From contig JYIP02000003.1 of NCBI GenBank assembly GCA_001051155.2, positions 4,836,001 to 4,900,000 on the forward strand: a DNA stretch of 64,000 nucleotides. The letters run 5' to 3'. This DNA is from Chrysoporthe austroafricana. Taxonomy: Eukaryota > Ascomycota > Sordariomycetes > Diaporthales > Cryphonectriaceae. Numbering within the stretch: the stretch's first letter is position 1; every line of letters starts with the position of its first letter. The notes under the pieces are model-generated. The model saw only the letters and a list, made by a program, of their open reading frames with translations. It was not told the DNA's origin and did no database searches. Of the stretch, positions 11,634-23,705 are shown piece by piece. A program made the translations under genes and the position numbers.

Positions 11634-12626
11634 GATAAGAAACAGGAAGTCGGACTACGAGACCATAATTTGTTTCTGGAGACTTTGTCAGGGCGGCAGA
11701 TCAGAGCCCATGAGTTATAGTCATGTCCCGGCAGTTGGGGTCGAAAATGTCAGCACGAGGAGTTCCGGACGAGCGTTGTTATATAATCCTCAGCACATGG
11801 CTATAAGATACTGACGAACGTGCCAGCGAGAGGACTCTTTTTTTGGGGGGGGGGGCGGTCTTTTTTTCTGTTTGCCGGACACTAGTCAAGACCTTGAGGT
11901 CGCTGAAGGAGGTTTGGTAGCTAGTAATACTAGGAAGAACAACGAGAAGAGAACGAAGGACGATTCTGACGAGAAGAAACAGGAGAATCGGCAATCAGAG
12001 CAGGCCTGATGATGTCCCAGGCGCTACGTCTTCCGGCATACCTCACAGGGCTCATTACCGTGTCCAGTAGAAGATAAACGATCAATATCATTCTTGGTGT
12101 ACATCTTATCAAAATAGTCCCGGTCACAAGAACTGGCCCTCCAATGGGTTAGCATTCGTAAAGTGACGGTAGCGTGCAGTTGACGTCCTACATCATCCCC
12201 GGCCATAAAATTGTGTCCTTGGACCCGCCCTGGCTCTTCGGCAGCAAAGTTGTGCTCTAATTGCACTCTGGCATCTAGGCAGCAAATATCTTCAAATCCT
12301 TACGCCAGTATGCTTTTTATGGGGGGAAACATTTACATATCTTCTGTCTCATTCTCGCGGCCCTGACCCGGGAGTTTGTATAAATATTTTCCCAGAGTTC
12401 CGAAGTCGGGACACGATCCGGAGCCGGCACCGCGCCACCGTCGAGCCTCCGGCCGTCCGCCGCTGGGCTTGCCGGAATTGAATTTAATCGGGGCCCCACC
12501 GTCTGTCTGCGGGGAAATGCGCGAGAATCGAAGGGCACGAAATAGCCTTTCTCTTCCTCCGAGCGCGTAGGAACGAGGTGAGCGTACTGAGTTGCTGCAT
12601 CCGTCCGTGCCTAAGTCTTGAACACG
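11634..12626. other. Spacer upstream of the SDR gene
   Basis: About 1 kb with no supported gene. It contains a T7-G10 homopolymer stretch near 11840-11860. The end nearest 12.6 kb is GC-rich and should hold the SDR promoter. Confidence 0.45.
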
Positions 12627-13490
12627 ATGCCCGCGGCAGACAACGAGATCAAGGGGCGCCTGGCCCTGGTGACGGGCGCCTCCGGAGGGTGAGTCGGAGG
12701 TCCTTCTATATTCTCCCCTCTCCTTTTCGCCGGGCGAGGGCAGCAGCATCTTTTCCTGCTGACACCCAGCAGCATCGGGGGCGCCTGTGCCCGCGACCTC
12801 TTCATCAACGGTGCCCACCTGGCCCTGACCTACTCCCGGAACAAGGCCTCGGTGGACACGCTCGTCTCCGAGCTCCAGCAGCTGCCGCAGTGGTCCCCGG
12901 CGGTCCGGGTCACGTCGCACCAGGCGGACATGGCCTCGGCGGACGACATCCAGCGCGTCTTCGCGGAGATCAAGGCGCAGCACGGGCAGGACGGGCCGGA
13001 CGTGCTGGTGTCGAACGCGGGCTACGGGAAGCGCATCCCGAACATCCTGGACATCCCGTTGGACGAGTTCGACTACACGCTCACGGTCAACCTGCGCGCG
13101 AGCTTCCTCCTGTGCAAGCTGGCCATCCCGCACATGCAGGCGCACGGCTGGGGCCGCATCGTCTTCATCGGCAGCCTGGCCGCGTACGGCGGCGGGATCA
13201 ACGGGTGCCACTACGCGGCGAGCAAGGCCGGCCTGCAGGGCATGATGCGGAACCTGGCCAGGAAGCACGCCGGCCAGGGCATCACGGTCAACGACGTCGC
13301 GCCGGCCATGGTCGGGGACACGGGGCTGGTGCCCGACGAGAAGAGCGTCGAGGGCACGTCCGGCGACGTGAAGAACATCCCGGTGGGCAGGCTGGGCTCG
13401 CCGCAGGAGGTCGCGAACCTCGTCACCATGTGCGTGAGGACGGGCTACCTAACGGGACAGAGCATGCTGCTGAGCGGCGGGTTGCTGTAA
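12627..13490 (+). CDS. Classical short-chain dehydrogenase/reductase (3-oxoacyl-ACP reductase-like)
   Basis: Predicted 259 aa from exons 12627-12688 and 12773-13490. The intron (GTGAGT...CAGCAG) interrupts the cofactor loop, and its acceptor was picked so that T-G-A-S-G-G-I-G (16-23) is intact. Other classical SDR features: N-A-G (102-104), catalytic Ser in I-G-S-L-A-A-Y (about 155), Y-A-A-S-K (Tyr168, Lys172), and a C-terminal S-G-G-L-L. Length is typical of the family. It should be a NAD(P)H-dependent oxidoreductase; the substrate is unknown. Very GC-rich codon use with almost only G/C third positions, much stronger than in the flanking NAPE-PLD-like gene. Confidence 0.88.
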
Positions 13491-14914
13491 GGCGGTGGGG
13501 CGGCAGCGATCAGCAGCCCGTCCCCTGCCTGATGACCTGCATCATCTTGGACGCCTCAGCGCGTTGGAAACTGTACGACCCCATGGCCCTCCGTCGGTCA
13601 GTCGCTAAGGTCTGGGTCGCAGCTCTCTTGTTGGATCTTGCCAGCTTAGAGCGGCTAATCGCCACAATCGGGAGGACTGGAGCAGCTTGCCATGGTCGCC
13701 AAGTCGGGTGGTAACAATGCCCGGAAGCATGGCCTCGTTCAACTACAAGTATATGTATTCATCTTCAGGTTTGCAGCCAGAGGTAGCGCGACCTGGAATC
13801 AAAATGATAAATCTAAAACTTGTGTCATACAGTATCCACACATGTTTTCGTCACCCGGGCAGGGCTTTGCAAGCTGCATAGGCTCGGGACACGTCCTTCA
13901 TCGGTCGGTACATCGAGTTGCTTTCGCTACCTCTAATGCCGGACACGGTGAGATGAGACCACAAGACCACAAGATACCGACAGACTACTGAAATGCACGG
14001 ATCGAGTTGGCTTCGTCGACTTCCACCAAGGTGATAATTGAAGAAGCTTGCTCGAGTCCCTGGGAATACCCGATGCAGGTGACTGGTCACACTCAAACTG
14101 TGACATGGAGATTTCCTACTTACTGACTGCGAAATAACTAGGCGGATACCCTTTGTCATCTCCACACCCGCCTCTAATATACAAGTGGCCCATTGGAGGT
14201 TGGCTCCTGAATACCTCGAACCTGTTAGTGGCTTATTATGGTCGAGCGCTCTGTACAGGTCAGCTAGTGACGGATGCGTGTGGCATATTGAGAAGCCGGA
14301 ATGGCAGCACCTCATAGCCGACTTGTGTGTGTGTGGATTAGCAGGCACAGGGACTCTCCCAGTATCAAGTCTCAGACACTCGCACTATCCCGCTCAATTA
14401 TTCTGCTCGAGGGGAGAGGGGTTCCAGGGTACTGGCTGGTGTATTAGAGGGACGTTGCAAGTGATGGTAACCACCTTGAGACCACTCGGCAACGGATATC
14501 ACACGTATATGATAGCAGAACGAAAAACAGTATCACCAGAGTGATTGTGCCATCGCACGGCGAGAACTTGTCCTTGGTTTGAATGTGGATTTTCATCTGC
14601 CTAATATGACAGACAGCAAGCCATGAGAAAGACCCCTGAACGCGCAAATGCAACCGTAGGAACAAGACACCCCGAGAAGACTTGTTCCGTCGTTCCCAGG
14701 TTTTCCAATGCTTCCTCCTCAAAGACCCAACCGAAAAATTCCGTTTTTCGTAAACGATCATGGCCCATGGTACAGGGCGACGCGCCAGCCAGCACGTGGG
14801 GTCCACGAGTGCTGCTGATGCCTTTTCTAGCCATCCACACAAACCCCACAGACCGGCATCTCCCAGCAGAACGCCCACACCATTTTGCTCCCATAATGGA
14901 GGAGGGTAGACCGT
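13491..14914. other. Spacer between converging SDR and rps5, no gene seen
   Basis: About 1.4 kb, less GC-rich than the neighbouring coding regions. Open frames on either strand lack domains or splice logic. Confidence 0.5.
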
Positions 14915-15918
14915 TTACCGGTTGGACTTGGCGACACGCTCCAGCTCATCCTTCTTCTTGATGGCGTACGAGTTGCTGCTGCCCTTGGCGGCGTTGATCA
15001 GCTCCTCAGCCAGGCACTCAGCGATGGACTTGATGTTGCGGAACGAGGCCTCACGGGCACCGGTGGTGAGGAGGGAGATGGCCTGGTTGACGCGGCGGAG
15101 AGGGGAGACATCGACGGCCTGTCGGCGGACGGTACCGGCGGAGCCGATTCTGGTAGAGTCCTCACGGGGACCGCAGTTGACGATAGCATCAACAGCGACC
15201 TGGATGGGGTTCTGGTCGGTCATCAGGTGGATCTGCGATCGGATTAATTGTTAGTGACCTGCACGGGTTTGGCGGGGCTATCGCTTCCGCGTCCGCTCCG
15301 GGATCCAACTCACGATCTCGAAGGCGTGCGCGACGATGCGGACGGCCATCAGCTTCTTGCCGTTGTTGCGGCCGTGCTGCATGAGCGAGTTGGTCAGGCG
15401 CTCGATGATGGGGCAGTTGGCCTTGCGGAAGCGCTTGACGGCATAGCGGCCAGCGGTGTGAGGCAGGTAGACGGGGGCGCGGATCTGGATGTAGTCGCTG
15501 CAGAAGCTCGTCGTCAGCATTGATTCTCCCTGTGGTGATGTGATTATCTGTGTTCCGTGTCCCTCCAAGCACTCTTCTGCCCTGATGACGGCGGGACCCC
15601 AGTCTTGCAGTGCAGGTGCTCCTCGCAGCCGCCGCGTTGCTAGAGCAGAGCATCATGTGCGGCCCCTCCCCCTCCTGCATGCTCGATTGATTCCCCCTCC
15701 TCGTGTGCATCAGGACAAAGCAGAAACGGTCGACGGAAGACGGAGGGCAGTCGATGGTGACGGGCAAGGGCTTACGTCAGGGAGATATCGCGGATCTCGA
15801 CATCCTCGTAGGACCACTTGTTGAACAGCTTGATGCTGCCAATCTCGGCGACGACGTCCTTGGGCAGGACCTGGTAGCCAGAGACGGCCTCGACCTCAAT
15901 CTCTCCGTTGTCAGACAT
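14915..15918 (-). CDS. rps5: 40S ribosomal protein S5 (uS7)
   Basis: Predicted 214 aa from minus-strand exons 15918-15776, 15497-15314 and 15232-14915. Introns are 278 nt (GTAAGC...CAG) and 81 nt (GTGAGT...CAG). uS7 binds the 3' major domain of 18S rRNA at the mRNA exit side of the small subunit. Seen: K-L-F-N-K-W-S-Y near residue 30, [20 protein letters not shown] core (here [11 protein letters not shown]), [25 protein letters not shown] and the C-terminal K-S-N-R. Length matches fungal S5 (about 213). It is divergent with rps25, start codons 491 bp apart. Confidence 0.96.
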
Positions 15919-16409
15919 TTTGGGCAACAACAATCTCTCGACTAGCTAGTTGTCGTCGTCGGGGTTGTCGAAGGGAAAGGCGGAGGGCGATAGGTAGTCG
16001 TTTGGGTGGTGGTTCAAAGAGTGGAGGAAATTGTCTGCAAGTCTTGAATTTTCCAGCAGTCCACCCAGAGTCAGGACCCCCTGCAAGTTGTGAGCGAGCA
16101 AGCGAGCCGGTGCGATACCACTGCTAGCCACCACAGCTCAATTCACGGGGAGGCATCTTTTTTTTGGTGTGTCCGGCTTACTCATCAGCCGCAGGCATTT
16201 CATTGGCTGTGGCCGCTAGCCCCGCACAAGTGAGTGAGGTTAGGGCATTGAACCTACACGTCCGCCAGCTGCAGCGCTCCAGCGGTGCCGCCCAAGTCAG
16301 ACTTTGCAAGCAGCGGCATTGCCTTAGAATTCTTCCCACCCAAGACCGACCATCTTGATCCCACCCACCTCCGTCAACCACCCATCTCAACACCAACAAA
16401 TCAATCAAG
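15919..16409. promoter_or_regulatory. Shared divergent spacer of rps5 and rps25
   Basis: The two ribosomal protein genes point away from each other, so this 491-bp spacer carries both core promoters and both 5' leaders. It contains T-T-A-G-G-G at 16240-16245, the core bound by Tbf1-type factors that control ribosomal protein genes in some ascomycetes; that role here is inference. The rps25-proximal 100 bp is rich in CCACC/CACCAAC/ATCAA leader-like sequence. No TATA box is evident. Confidence 0.7.
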
Positions 16410-16984
16410 ATGGCTCCCGCTGCGTCCGGCGCGAAGAAGCAGAAGAAGAAGTGGTCTAAGGGCAAGGGTACGTGCAGACTCTGTCGCCCTCAATTGGCGT
16501 TGTGATCTTGGTCTGGGGCGATGCGACGGCTGCGATGGCGGCGACGACGACGACGGCGGTGACTACGACACTTCAGGCACACCACCCTTCGTTTTGCGTC
16601 GCCGCATCGCTCCTATCTCTTGGGCCAGAAGTATTTGCGCCGTCACTACAGGGCCCTCGCTGACTTTTCTCGTCACCTACAGTCAAGGACAAGGCCCAGC
16701 ACGCCGTCATCCTCGACAAGGCCACCTCGGAGAAGCTGTACAAGGATGTCCAGTCCTACCGTCTCGTTACCGTTGCCACCCTGGTGGACAGACTCAAGAT
16801 CAACGGCTCTCTGGCCCGCCAGTGCCTAAAGGACCTCGAGGAGAAGGGACAGATCAGGCCCATCGTGACGCACAGCAAGATGAAGATCTTCAGTATGTTG
16901 ACGCCTGCGAAACCGCGCTTCTGGTCAGGGCGGGACGTATGCTAACTGCGCTTTCCAGCCCGTGCTGTGGGTAGCTCCGACTAA
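16410..16984 (+). CDS. rps25: 40S ribosomal protein S25 (eS25)
   Basis: Predicted 97 aa from exons 16410-16467, 16683-16892 and 16959-16984 (introns 215 and 66 nt). eS25 sits on the head of the small subunit near the E site and supports IRES and specialised initiation. Seen: a basic N-terminus with K-K-Q-K-K-K-W-S-K-G-K, then V-K-D-K, L-D-K-A-T-S-E-K-L-Y-K-D-V, R-L-V-T-V-A-T-L-V-D-R-L-K-I-N-G-S-L-A-R and L-E-E-K-G-Q-I-R-P-I. The last exon codes for only eight residues (end of T-R-A-V-G-S-S-D) plus stop. Length fits filamentous fungal S25. Confidence 0.96.
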
Positions 16985-18615
16985 ACAACCCCGTGCTCTT
17001 CCACTCGATCACATCACGATTCTCGAGTCCCTGTCTATGATGACGCCTCGGCACAGCATCGATGGATGACGAACAGAAGGAAGCTCATGCAAAAAAGGGG
17101 CAGGTTGCAATGGCATGGACGAGAACAAAATTTTGAGGCTGGGCGTTACTGATCAGGTCTGGTCTCGGTTCTTTGGTCACGGCTGGAAAGGGAAAACGGA
17201 ATCGATATTACGTTATCTTTCAGCCCGGAGACCACTTGCTGGGTGTAGCATACAGTTGGGTCGGAAGTGCTCTGAGCCCATGAACAATGGAACGGCATTG
17301 GAGAACATGATACTGCAAGGGCATACGGCCAGCTGCCCTGCCCCAATGTGTGATATGTCTTCGCGTAACTATACGACTTGTAAAGAGCGGTTACACATCG
17401 ACACCAGATGCAGAAGAATCTATTCATCTAGCTAAAGGCCTGCGGAGAGCCGCAGCCGAGCTTACTTTCCGCTGCGCTGGCCTTCGACAGAATGTTTGAC
17501 AGCGCTTAAGGTTAGACGTGCAGCAGCCCTGCGCAGCTCCTACCGCCTACCTTTCGTCAGGGCCGTTCGGATGAAAAGGTCTGGCCAGCCAATGTGAGCT
17601 CGATGCCAGGCCGTACTCGAACATAACAGCAGCGTTGTCGGTGAGTTGGCATCTTGCACTGGGTCGTCCCCCGGAGGAGAGACGGTGCTGCAGATCAACC
17701 AGGCAGGCTGGCAGCAGGACGGACTCGGAGACGCCGTTGGCCTCTGCCCGGCTTCCGAGGCACGCCTAGGCCTCACTGCTGAGTGAGTGTCCGTGTCTTA
17801 GTACTACCGGACAGCGCTGGCCCCAGGCCTGCAAGAGTGGTGGGCTCGCTGAATCTTCCGAGTCACCATCATGCAGGACAGCAATGCTGATCCCGTCCCG
17901 TGGCGGAGCTATGCGCCCTCGTGACGACTTCCCACGGAGATGCAGGCGCACGGGGTCCAGTATCAACTTCAGAGCCCTCAGTTTCAGAGGCAGGGTCGGT
18001 GCTGACCTGACGGGAGCTAGGGAACAAGACAGAAAAAGATCCGGGCTGAGGATTACCCAGCCGGCCGGCCGCAGGGTTGCCACCGCACAGCATTTTTCCT
18101 CCCCCAGGACGAAGTACCTCAGCCGCAGCCCACAGTGCTGAGGTTGACACGCACCGCCTGTGAGACTGACAATTGCGCAGGGGCTGGTTGGGTTTCCAGG
18201 CCCTGAAGCCGCTCTGACCCAGCCCGGATGAGGGCGCCTCTGGGGCAAAGGTTGGGGCAGTTTGGGGGGGGCCACGGGCGTGGGAGGGTCTGAATGGCGG
18301 GCAGCAGTCGGGAAAAACCGCTAGAACGGGGAAGACCCGCTTTTTTCCCTGGCTGCGATTGTTTCGCTGTCGCACCCACGGCAGTATCTCTTGTTCCCTC
18401 GTAGCGGCCTACCATACTTAGTACTAGCAGGGGTCGGGGCCTGCTACCAAATTTTTCCTGCCCGTCTCCCCGGTCTCCGTCTCGTAGCCTTTTTTTCCCT
18501 CACCTCAAAACTCCAGTTCTCCCAGGCGGAACTTGATCTTTCCTTCCTTTCCTTCTTCATCTCCACTCAATCATCAAAGACCTTTTTGTATCTTTGATCC
18601 AGTCCGACATTCAAA
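16985..18615. other. Long GC-rich spacer upstream of the ADP/ATP carrier gene
   Basis: About 1.6 kb. Open frames on both strands in 17.5-18.4 kb reflect GC content and show no family. The last 150 bp are pyrimidine-rich (CTTTTTTTCCCTCACC and TTTCCTTCCTTTCCTTCTTC), typical of promoters and leaders of strongly expressed fungal genes. Confidence 0.5.
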
Positions 18616-20382
18616 ATGTCTCCCAACGACCAGGTCAAGGTCCTGGGCATGCCGGTGAGTTCCCTTGTTGCCGTTCTCGCCCTCGACGAGCTAGCTGCCT
18701 CGCGGGCAGCGCAGAGCCAGCTGCGGCCTCGACCTCAAAGAGGACACGAGGCCATTCGCGGCGCCCGCAGCCATCGACACGATCCTCGCCGACGCTATCG
18801 GTTGATGAACGGCAATCGCCTCGATCCGTTCCCGACGGTCGCACGCTTGGAATCGTCGATTGAGCTCTGCTTATGGCTTATCGCTGTCCGCGAGAAAAAA
18901 TTTGCCAGCTTGCCATGTGAAGGCACAGCTCGGCAGGGCGCAGCATCTACAGAGACAAAGACCTCAGTCGCTGACCAATTTCAATCCGACAGCCCTTCGT
19001 TGCGGACTTCTTGAGTACGTTACCTCGACCATCTCTCCGTGAACACCACCTCACCGTCGTCACCGCCTCTGTGCACTTGGGCGCGACGCTACCCTTACCG
19101 CCGCACCTTGCCGCCACCCTGCCTATACCGGCAGACGTTGGTCGCTGGGGCAGCCTCTTTATGTCCTATCCACAGGATAAGAAAGATCAAGCTGACTGTC
19201 CCCCGTAGTGGGTGGTGTTTCTGCCGCCGTCTCGAAGACCGCTGCCGCTCCCATCGAGCGTATCAAGCTCCTGATCCAGAACCAGGTACGTTGACTCGAC
19301 CCTTCAAGTCTCCAACCTTCGTAGCCACCTTCCGAGTACCGGCCAGGCGCGCATCGCCTGCATTGGCATCCGCGCCAAGCTTGGCCATGCCTCGCGCTGT
19401 CTCCAGGCGCCATTGCCTACAGACCGCGCAAGCTGCCGCCAGAGATCGCTCCCTTGTAGCATGTTTCACCTCGACGATCCACATTGCTAACCTTTTTTGC
19501 CCATCACAGGATGAGATGTTGAAGGCTGGCCGTCTGGACCGCAAGTACAATGGCATCGCCGACTGCTTCCGCCGTACCGCTGCCGACGAGGGTATCATGT
19601 CCCTGTGGCGTGGCAACACCGCCAACGTCATCCGTTACTTCCCTACCCAGGCCCTGAACTTCGCCTTCCGTGACAAGTTCAAGAAGATGTTCAACTTCAA
19701 GAAGGAGAAGGACGGTTACGCTAAGTGGATGGCCGGTAACCTGGCCTCCGGTGGTGTACGTTCTGCTGACCCCTGCCTCACTCTACCTGAAAATCGCGAG
19801 TGCTGACCGTTCCTCCAGGCTGCTGGTGCCACCTCTCTGCTGTTCGTCTACTCACTCGACTACGCCCGTACCCGTCTGGCCAACGACGCCAAGTCCGCCA
19901 AGGGTGGTGGTGCCCGTCAGTTCAACGGTCTCGTCGACGTCTACCGTAAGACCCTCGCCTCTGACGGTATTGCCGGTCTGTACCGTGGTTTCGGTCCCTC
20001 CGTCCTCGGAATTGTCGTCTACCGTGGTCTGTACTTCGGCATGTACGACTCCATCAAGCCCGTTGTCCTCGTCGGTCCCCTCGCTGGTAACTTCCTTGCC
20101 TCTTTCCTCCTCGGTTGGTGCGTCACCACCGGTGCCGGTATCGCCTCCTACCCTCTTGACACTGTCCGTCGGCGTATGATGATGACCTCTGGCGAGGCCG
20201 TCAAGTACAACGGCTCCCTCGATGCTTTCCGCCAGATCGTCGCCAAGGAGGGTGTCAAGTCCCTCTTCAAGGGTGCTGGCGCCAACATTCTCCGTGGTGT
20301 CGCCGGTGCTGGTGTCCTGTCCATCTACGATCAGCTCCAGCTCCTCCTCTTCGGAAAGGCCTTCAAGGGCGGCTCCGGCTAA
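18616..20382 (+). CDS. aac: Mitochondrial ADP/ATP carrier
   Basis: Predicted 315 aa from five exons: 18616-18654, 18993-19014 (22 nt), 19209-19285, 19510-19755 and 19819-20382. It exchanges cytosolic ADP for matrix ATP across the inner mitochondrial membrane. Seen: three mitochondrial carrier repeats with P-x-D/E-x-x-R/K signatures ([24 protein letters not shown]) and the diagnostic R-R-R-M-M-M of the nucleotide carrier. Length matches fungal AACs. Codon bias is strong (GTC/ACC/GGT type), as for a highly expressed gene. Introns are clustered in the 5' third, the first being 338 nt. Two tiny exons make this region easy to mis-annotate. Confidence 0.96.
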
Positions 20383-23070
20383 GCGCCTCCTCACTTTTGA
20401 CCACTGTACAAAATCAGCGATGATGCGGCAGGGGTGTGGGGGAGTTTGATCAGGGGACGTGTCACGGCTGGTGTGGTTGTCGTTTCTGGCTTGGGTCAAG
20501 ACTGACTGGACTGGGTCATTCAACTCAACAAAAGGGGCGAGATGATAGAGGCGGTGGAAGGCGAGCTGCGTGTCTCGGCTGGTCGCACTCGCGTGGCTAC
20601 TGGGCACTCGGTCTCTGGTTGCGGTCTGGGTTTTTCAGCATGCCTGGCGTTTTAGTGATACTCGTCTGGGTGGCTTTTAGACCCTCCGTTGTAATTTACA
20701 AGACGTTCTCATCAGTTCTCCTGTGTTGTCTATCCCTCTGCAATGTTTCTAGCCTGCACAGGAAGTGATGTTTTCTCTTTCATCGCATACGGCAATAGAC
20801 TCTTTCGTAACAACATGTGGTCTCCCTTTCATGATTTGATTCGTTTTGTGAGCATAAATCCGTTCAGTCAGTTGGGCAACCGACTAGTCGGATGAGGGTT
20901 CGCCAAGGTGAGAGGCTCATCCCCGAAAGAGCGAACGCAACAATACATAATTAAGAGGAGGCGGGCAGGCACTCTTCCCCGCCGTCTAACCATTGCTCCA
21001 GTTATCAAGGCCTCATCAGGATGAAATGCATTGGGCATGGCAGGCTGACCGAGGCTGGCAACGCTGTCAGATTCTCGTGAGCTCGAGTATAAGACGAAAT
21101 GGAGAAGTCAGCCAGGAGGCGATCGTCCAAACCCCATTCGGGAGACGAAGCCGGACGAAAAGAGTCAACGAGGGCCCATACTAGTGTATACTTCCGGTCT
21201 ATTGTGTGATTCAGGCATTTTCCTTTGGCTTTATGCTATGACTTCTCTTATGTCCTTCTTCCGTCCCGGCAGACAGATATCAAACTTGCTAGTGGAGAAT
21301 GACCTCACGATATCTACCCATCCTGTCTGTCTTGAGGGCTCAGCTGTAAAATGGTGGGGAAGAAGGTGATGTGAAGGGAAAGCCGTGAGCCGGCGTATGA
21401 ATATAATTGAGCATTCGACACCTGCGTATCCCGTCCCGTGATGTGGAGTTGCGATAAAGTCCGACGACCTAAGTTCTCTGTCGCGTCTATAGCCGAGGAT
21501 TTTTGTGGGCACGTCGCCCCTTAAACGAAGACAATTAACAGGATGATCTAATACAGTCCATGAATGGAACCTAAACAGAATAATACCCATTTTCCAATAA
21601 TAAACATATTATACTCAACAATGCGCTATGCATCATGACATGCTAGTTTGGTATCCTCATATTATTAATTCGAGATCCCCTCTGCACCCACAAGGATGGT
21701 CCGTAATTATGTCAACGCAAACCAGGAGACAGTTCTTGGGGAGCACCAGATTACAACTTGCTTGAATACACAATCAATGTGTCAGTGTCTCATCATTCGG
21801 GTGACTTGTGATGTTTACCTTTGTGTTGCTGCAGGTGGCCATCAACCATTGTGATGCAGTTGTAAATACCGGTGTAAAGCGAAACACTTCTCTATATCTT
21901 CTACTAAATGCGTTTCTACTTACCTTAATAAGGGGTCATGCTCTAATCTAGATTTGAATTTTAATTATGAAATGTTGATGTCGCTGAAAGACATAATAGA
22001 CATGCGCGCCACACAAGGTACAGCAGCGAGCCTACGATAACGAAGATTTCAGCGGTTTACGATAATTACCGAGAGAAATTAGACACAGTCCGCTTTTATC
22101 GCAGTTGGACGATCATTCACATGTTTTAGCTTTGATAGTAAATGAAAGCGCTGTCAACAACTGTTCAGATAGGCCGTTTTATATCGTTGCCCAAATACAA
22201 CAACCAGCCACTGAGAAGACTTGTGGGCTTTGATGGAGAGGATGATGCTGCTTTCTTGGGCCCTAGTGTCTGGTATTGGAGGGAATATATTGAGATAAGG
22301 GATCGAAAGATGCTAAAAGTTTCAAAGTCACTCAATTTTTTATCGTACACAACTTCATTGGGGAACCTCAACAGCACTCTGACCGCTAGCCTTGTTGCAG
22401 GGAAGACAGAGCTTTATATATGTTTATTCTTTACTGAACATCTGAAGTCATGCAATGGGTTCTGCTTGCTTATTTAAGAAGATCAAAAGGACAGGGAGCC
22501 TTTAGACAGCTGGAAAGGTTCGGTTTCTTAAGCTGTCCTCAGCGCACCCTGCTCGACGAGCCGTTTTGAGCAGCAAAGCAAGTGAGGCCTCATTGCCGGA
22601 GAAGAGCAGTTCATGTGCCCTCTGAAGAGATGAGATTGAAAGTTATTAACGAAAAAGGGATTAAATTGAACCTTGAATTATATTGAAATTTCACGAAAAC
22701 TGGTTAAGTTGACGAGGAAGAGAGCTCGCGCTGCAGATTCATCAATCTGGTTTGTGACCGTGCTTCCACAACTCTGAGCGGGAAAAAGAAAGACACGAAG
22801 AAAAATGGGAAGGGAGTATATTATATTGAGAGAAAAGCAGTTCTCCGAAGAGGTGTAATATTTCCAGGATCGTTCCGCAATCCATAGACGTAGTTGTGTC
22901 AGTGCGACTAAAGAACTTGAAGATCGCACCCTCTGAGGAAGCTTACGTACGAGCCATGAAGTACAAGTGGACGTAATAAACCCTGCAGAGAATAGAGCTC
23001 ATTCGAGTCTTGGGCTACAGGCTATCGAGTGAGTGTCAAGATCCGAGCAAATAAACAAGCCAGTTCGGTG
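20383..23070. other. Gene-poor, AT-richer spacer
   Basis: About 2.7 kb. From about 20.8 kb on, the sequence is visibly richer in A+T than the flanks, with no open frame showing domain or splice logic. It could be decayed transposon DNA, but I see no terminal repeats and no recognisable transposase or reverse transcriptase fragments. Confidence 0.45.
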
Positions 23071-23705
23071 TCACCCAGTCATACTCGAGTACTCCATACA
23101 AGTGCCGCCATTGACGCCATATCCGCCTAGGTTTGAAGGCTTCTCCGTGATAGGGACATTACAGTCAGCATATGCGATAATGACATTCCAGCCCCACTGG
23201 GTGAACTGCTGGCCTGTCATGATTTCCTGGTAGATCTGCTCCCCGATGGTGTTGAAGATGCAGCAGCTCGACAAGACTAGTTTCGCGGCGGCGCTGACCT
23301 GCGCACCGGTGACGGTCAAATCAGAATCGTTGTCCTATATGAGATGTTAGCATCTGTACTGTTGTAATCTCTTTGCAGGAATTCGTCAGGGCCATATCCA
23401 CCTTGACTTACATTGCAGACGTAGACACCGCTCGTGTCCCAGCACTGGACGCGGTTGCACCCGTGGGCGGCGACAGCATACTCGCGTCCCCCCAAATCGC
23501 CCTCGCCTAGTTTATCCACGAGCTGCACCGCCATTCTACCGTCGGCATTGGCAAAGCTGCCGCAGTACTGCATCCCACGGACCGCGTCCAATCGAGCGTC
23601 GACAACAGCAGCAGACAGATCCCGGGCTGGGCTACCAGCAGGGATAGCTACAGCCGGGGCCAGGGCCCAGGCAACAAAGGGCGCTATTACGGCGAATCTC
23701 TTCAT
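23071..23705 (-). CDS. Small secreted cysteine-containing protein (candidate effector)
   Basis: Predicted 185 aa from minus-strand exons 23705-23412 and 23334-23071 (77-nt intron, GTAAGT...TAG). The N-terminus M-K-R-F-A-V-I-A-P-F-V-A-W-A-L-A is a good signal peptide, with cleavage likely after the A-V-A around residue 20. The mature part has eight cysteines (one in Y-C-G, pair C-N-R-V-Q-C, one in V-C-N, adjacent C-C, D-C-N, T-C-M), so up to four disulfides. I recognise no catalytic domain. Size, secretion and even cysteine number fit fungal small secreted proteins including effectors; function is unknown. It stands alone between two gene-poor spacers. Confidence 0.72.

Noticed and set aside
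12333..13268. A 311-codon minus-strand frame over the SDR gene
   Set aside because: Antisense shadow of a very GC-rich gene; composition (Arg/Asp/Val-rich) unlike real proteins.
12578..13714. A 378-codon plus-strand frame overlapping the SDR
   Set aside because: Arg/Gly/Pro-rich alternative frame; the true frame has the full SDR motif set.
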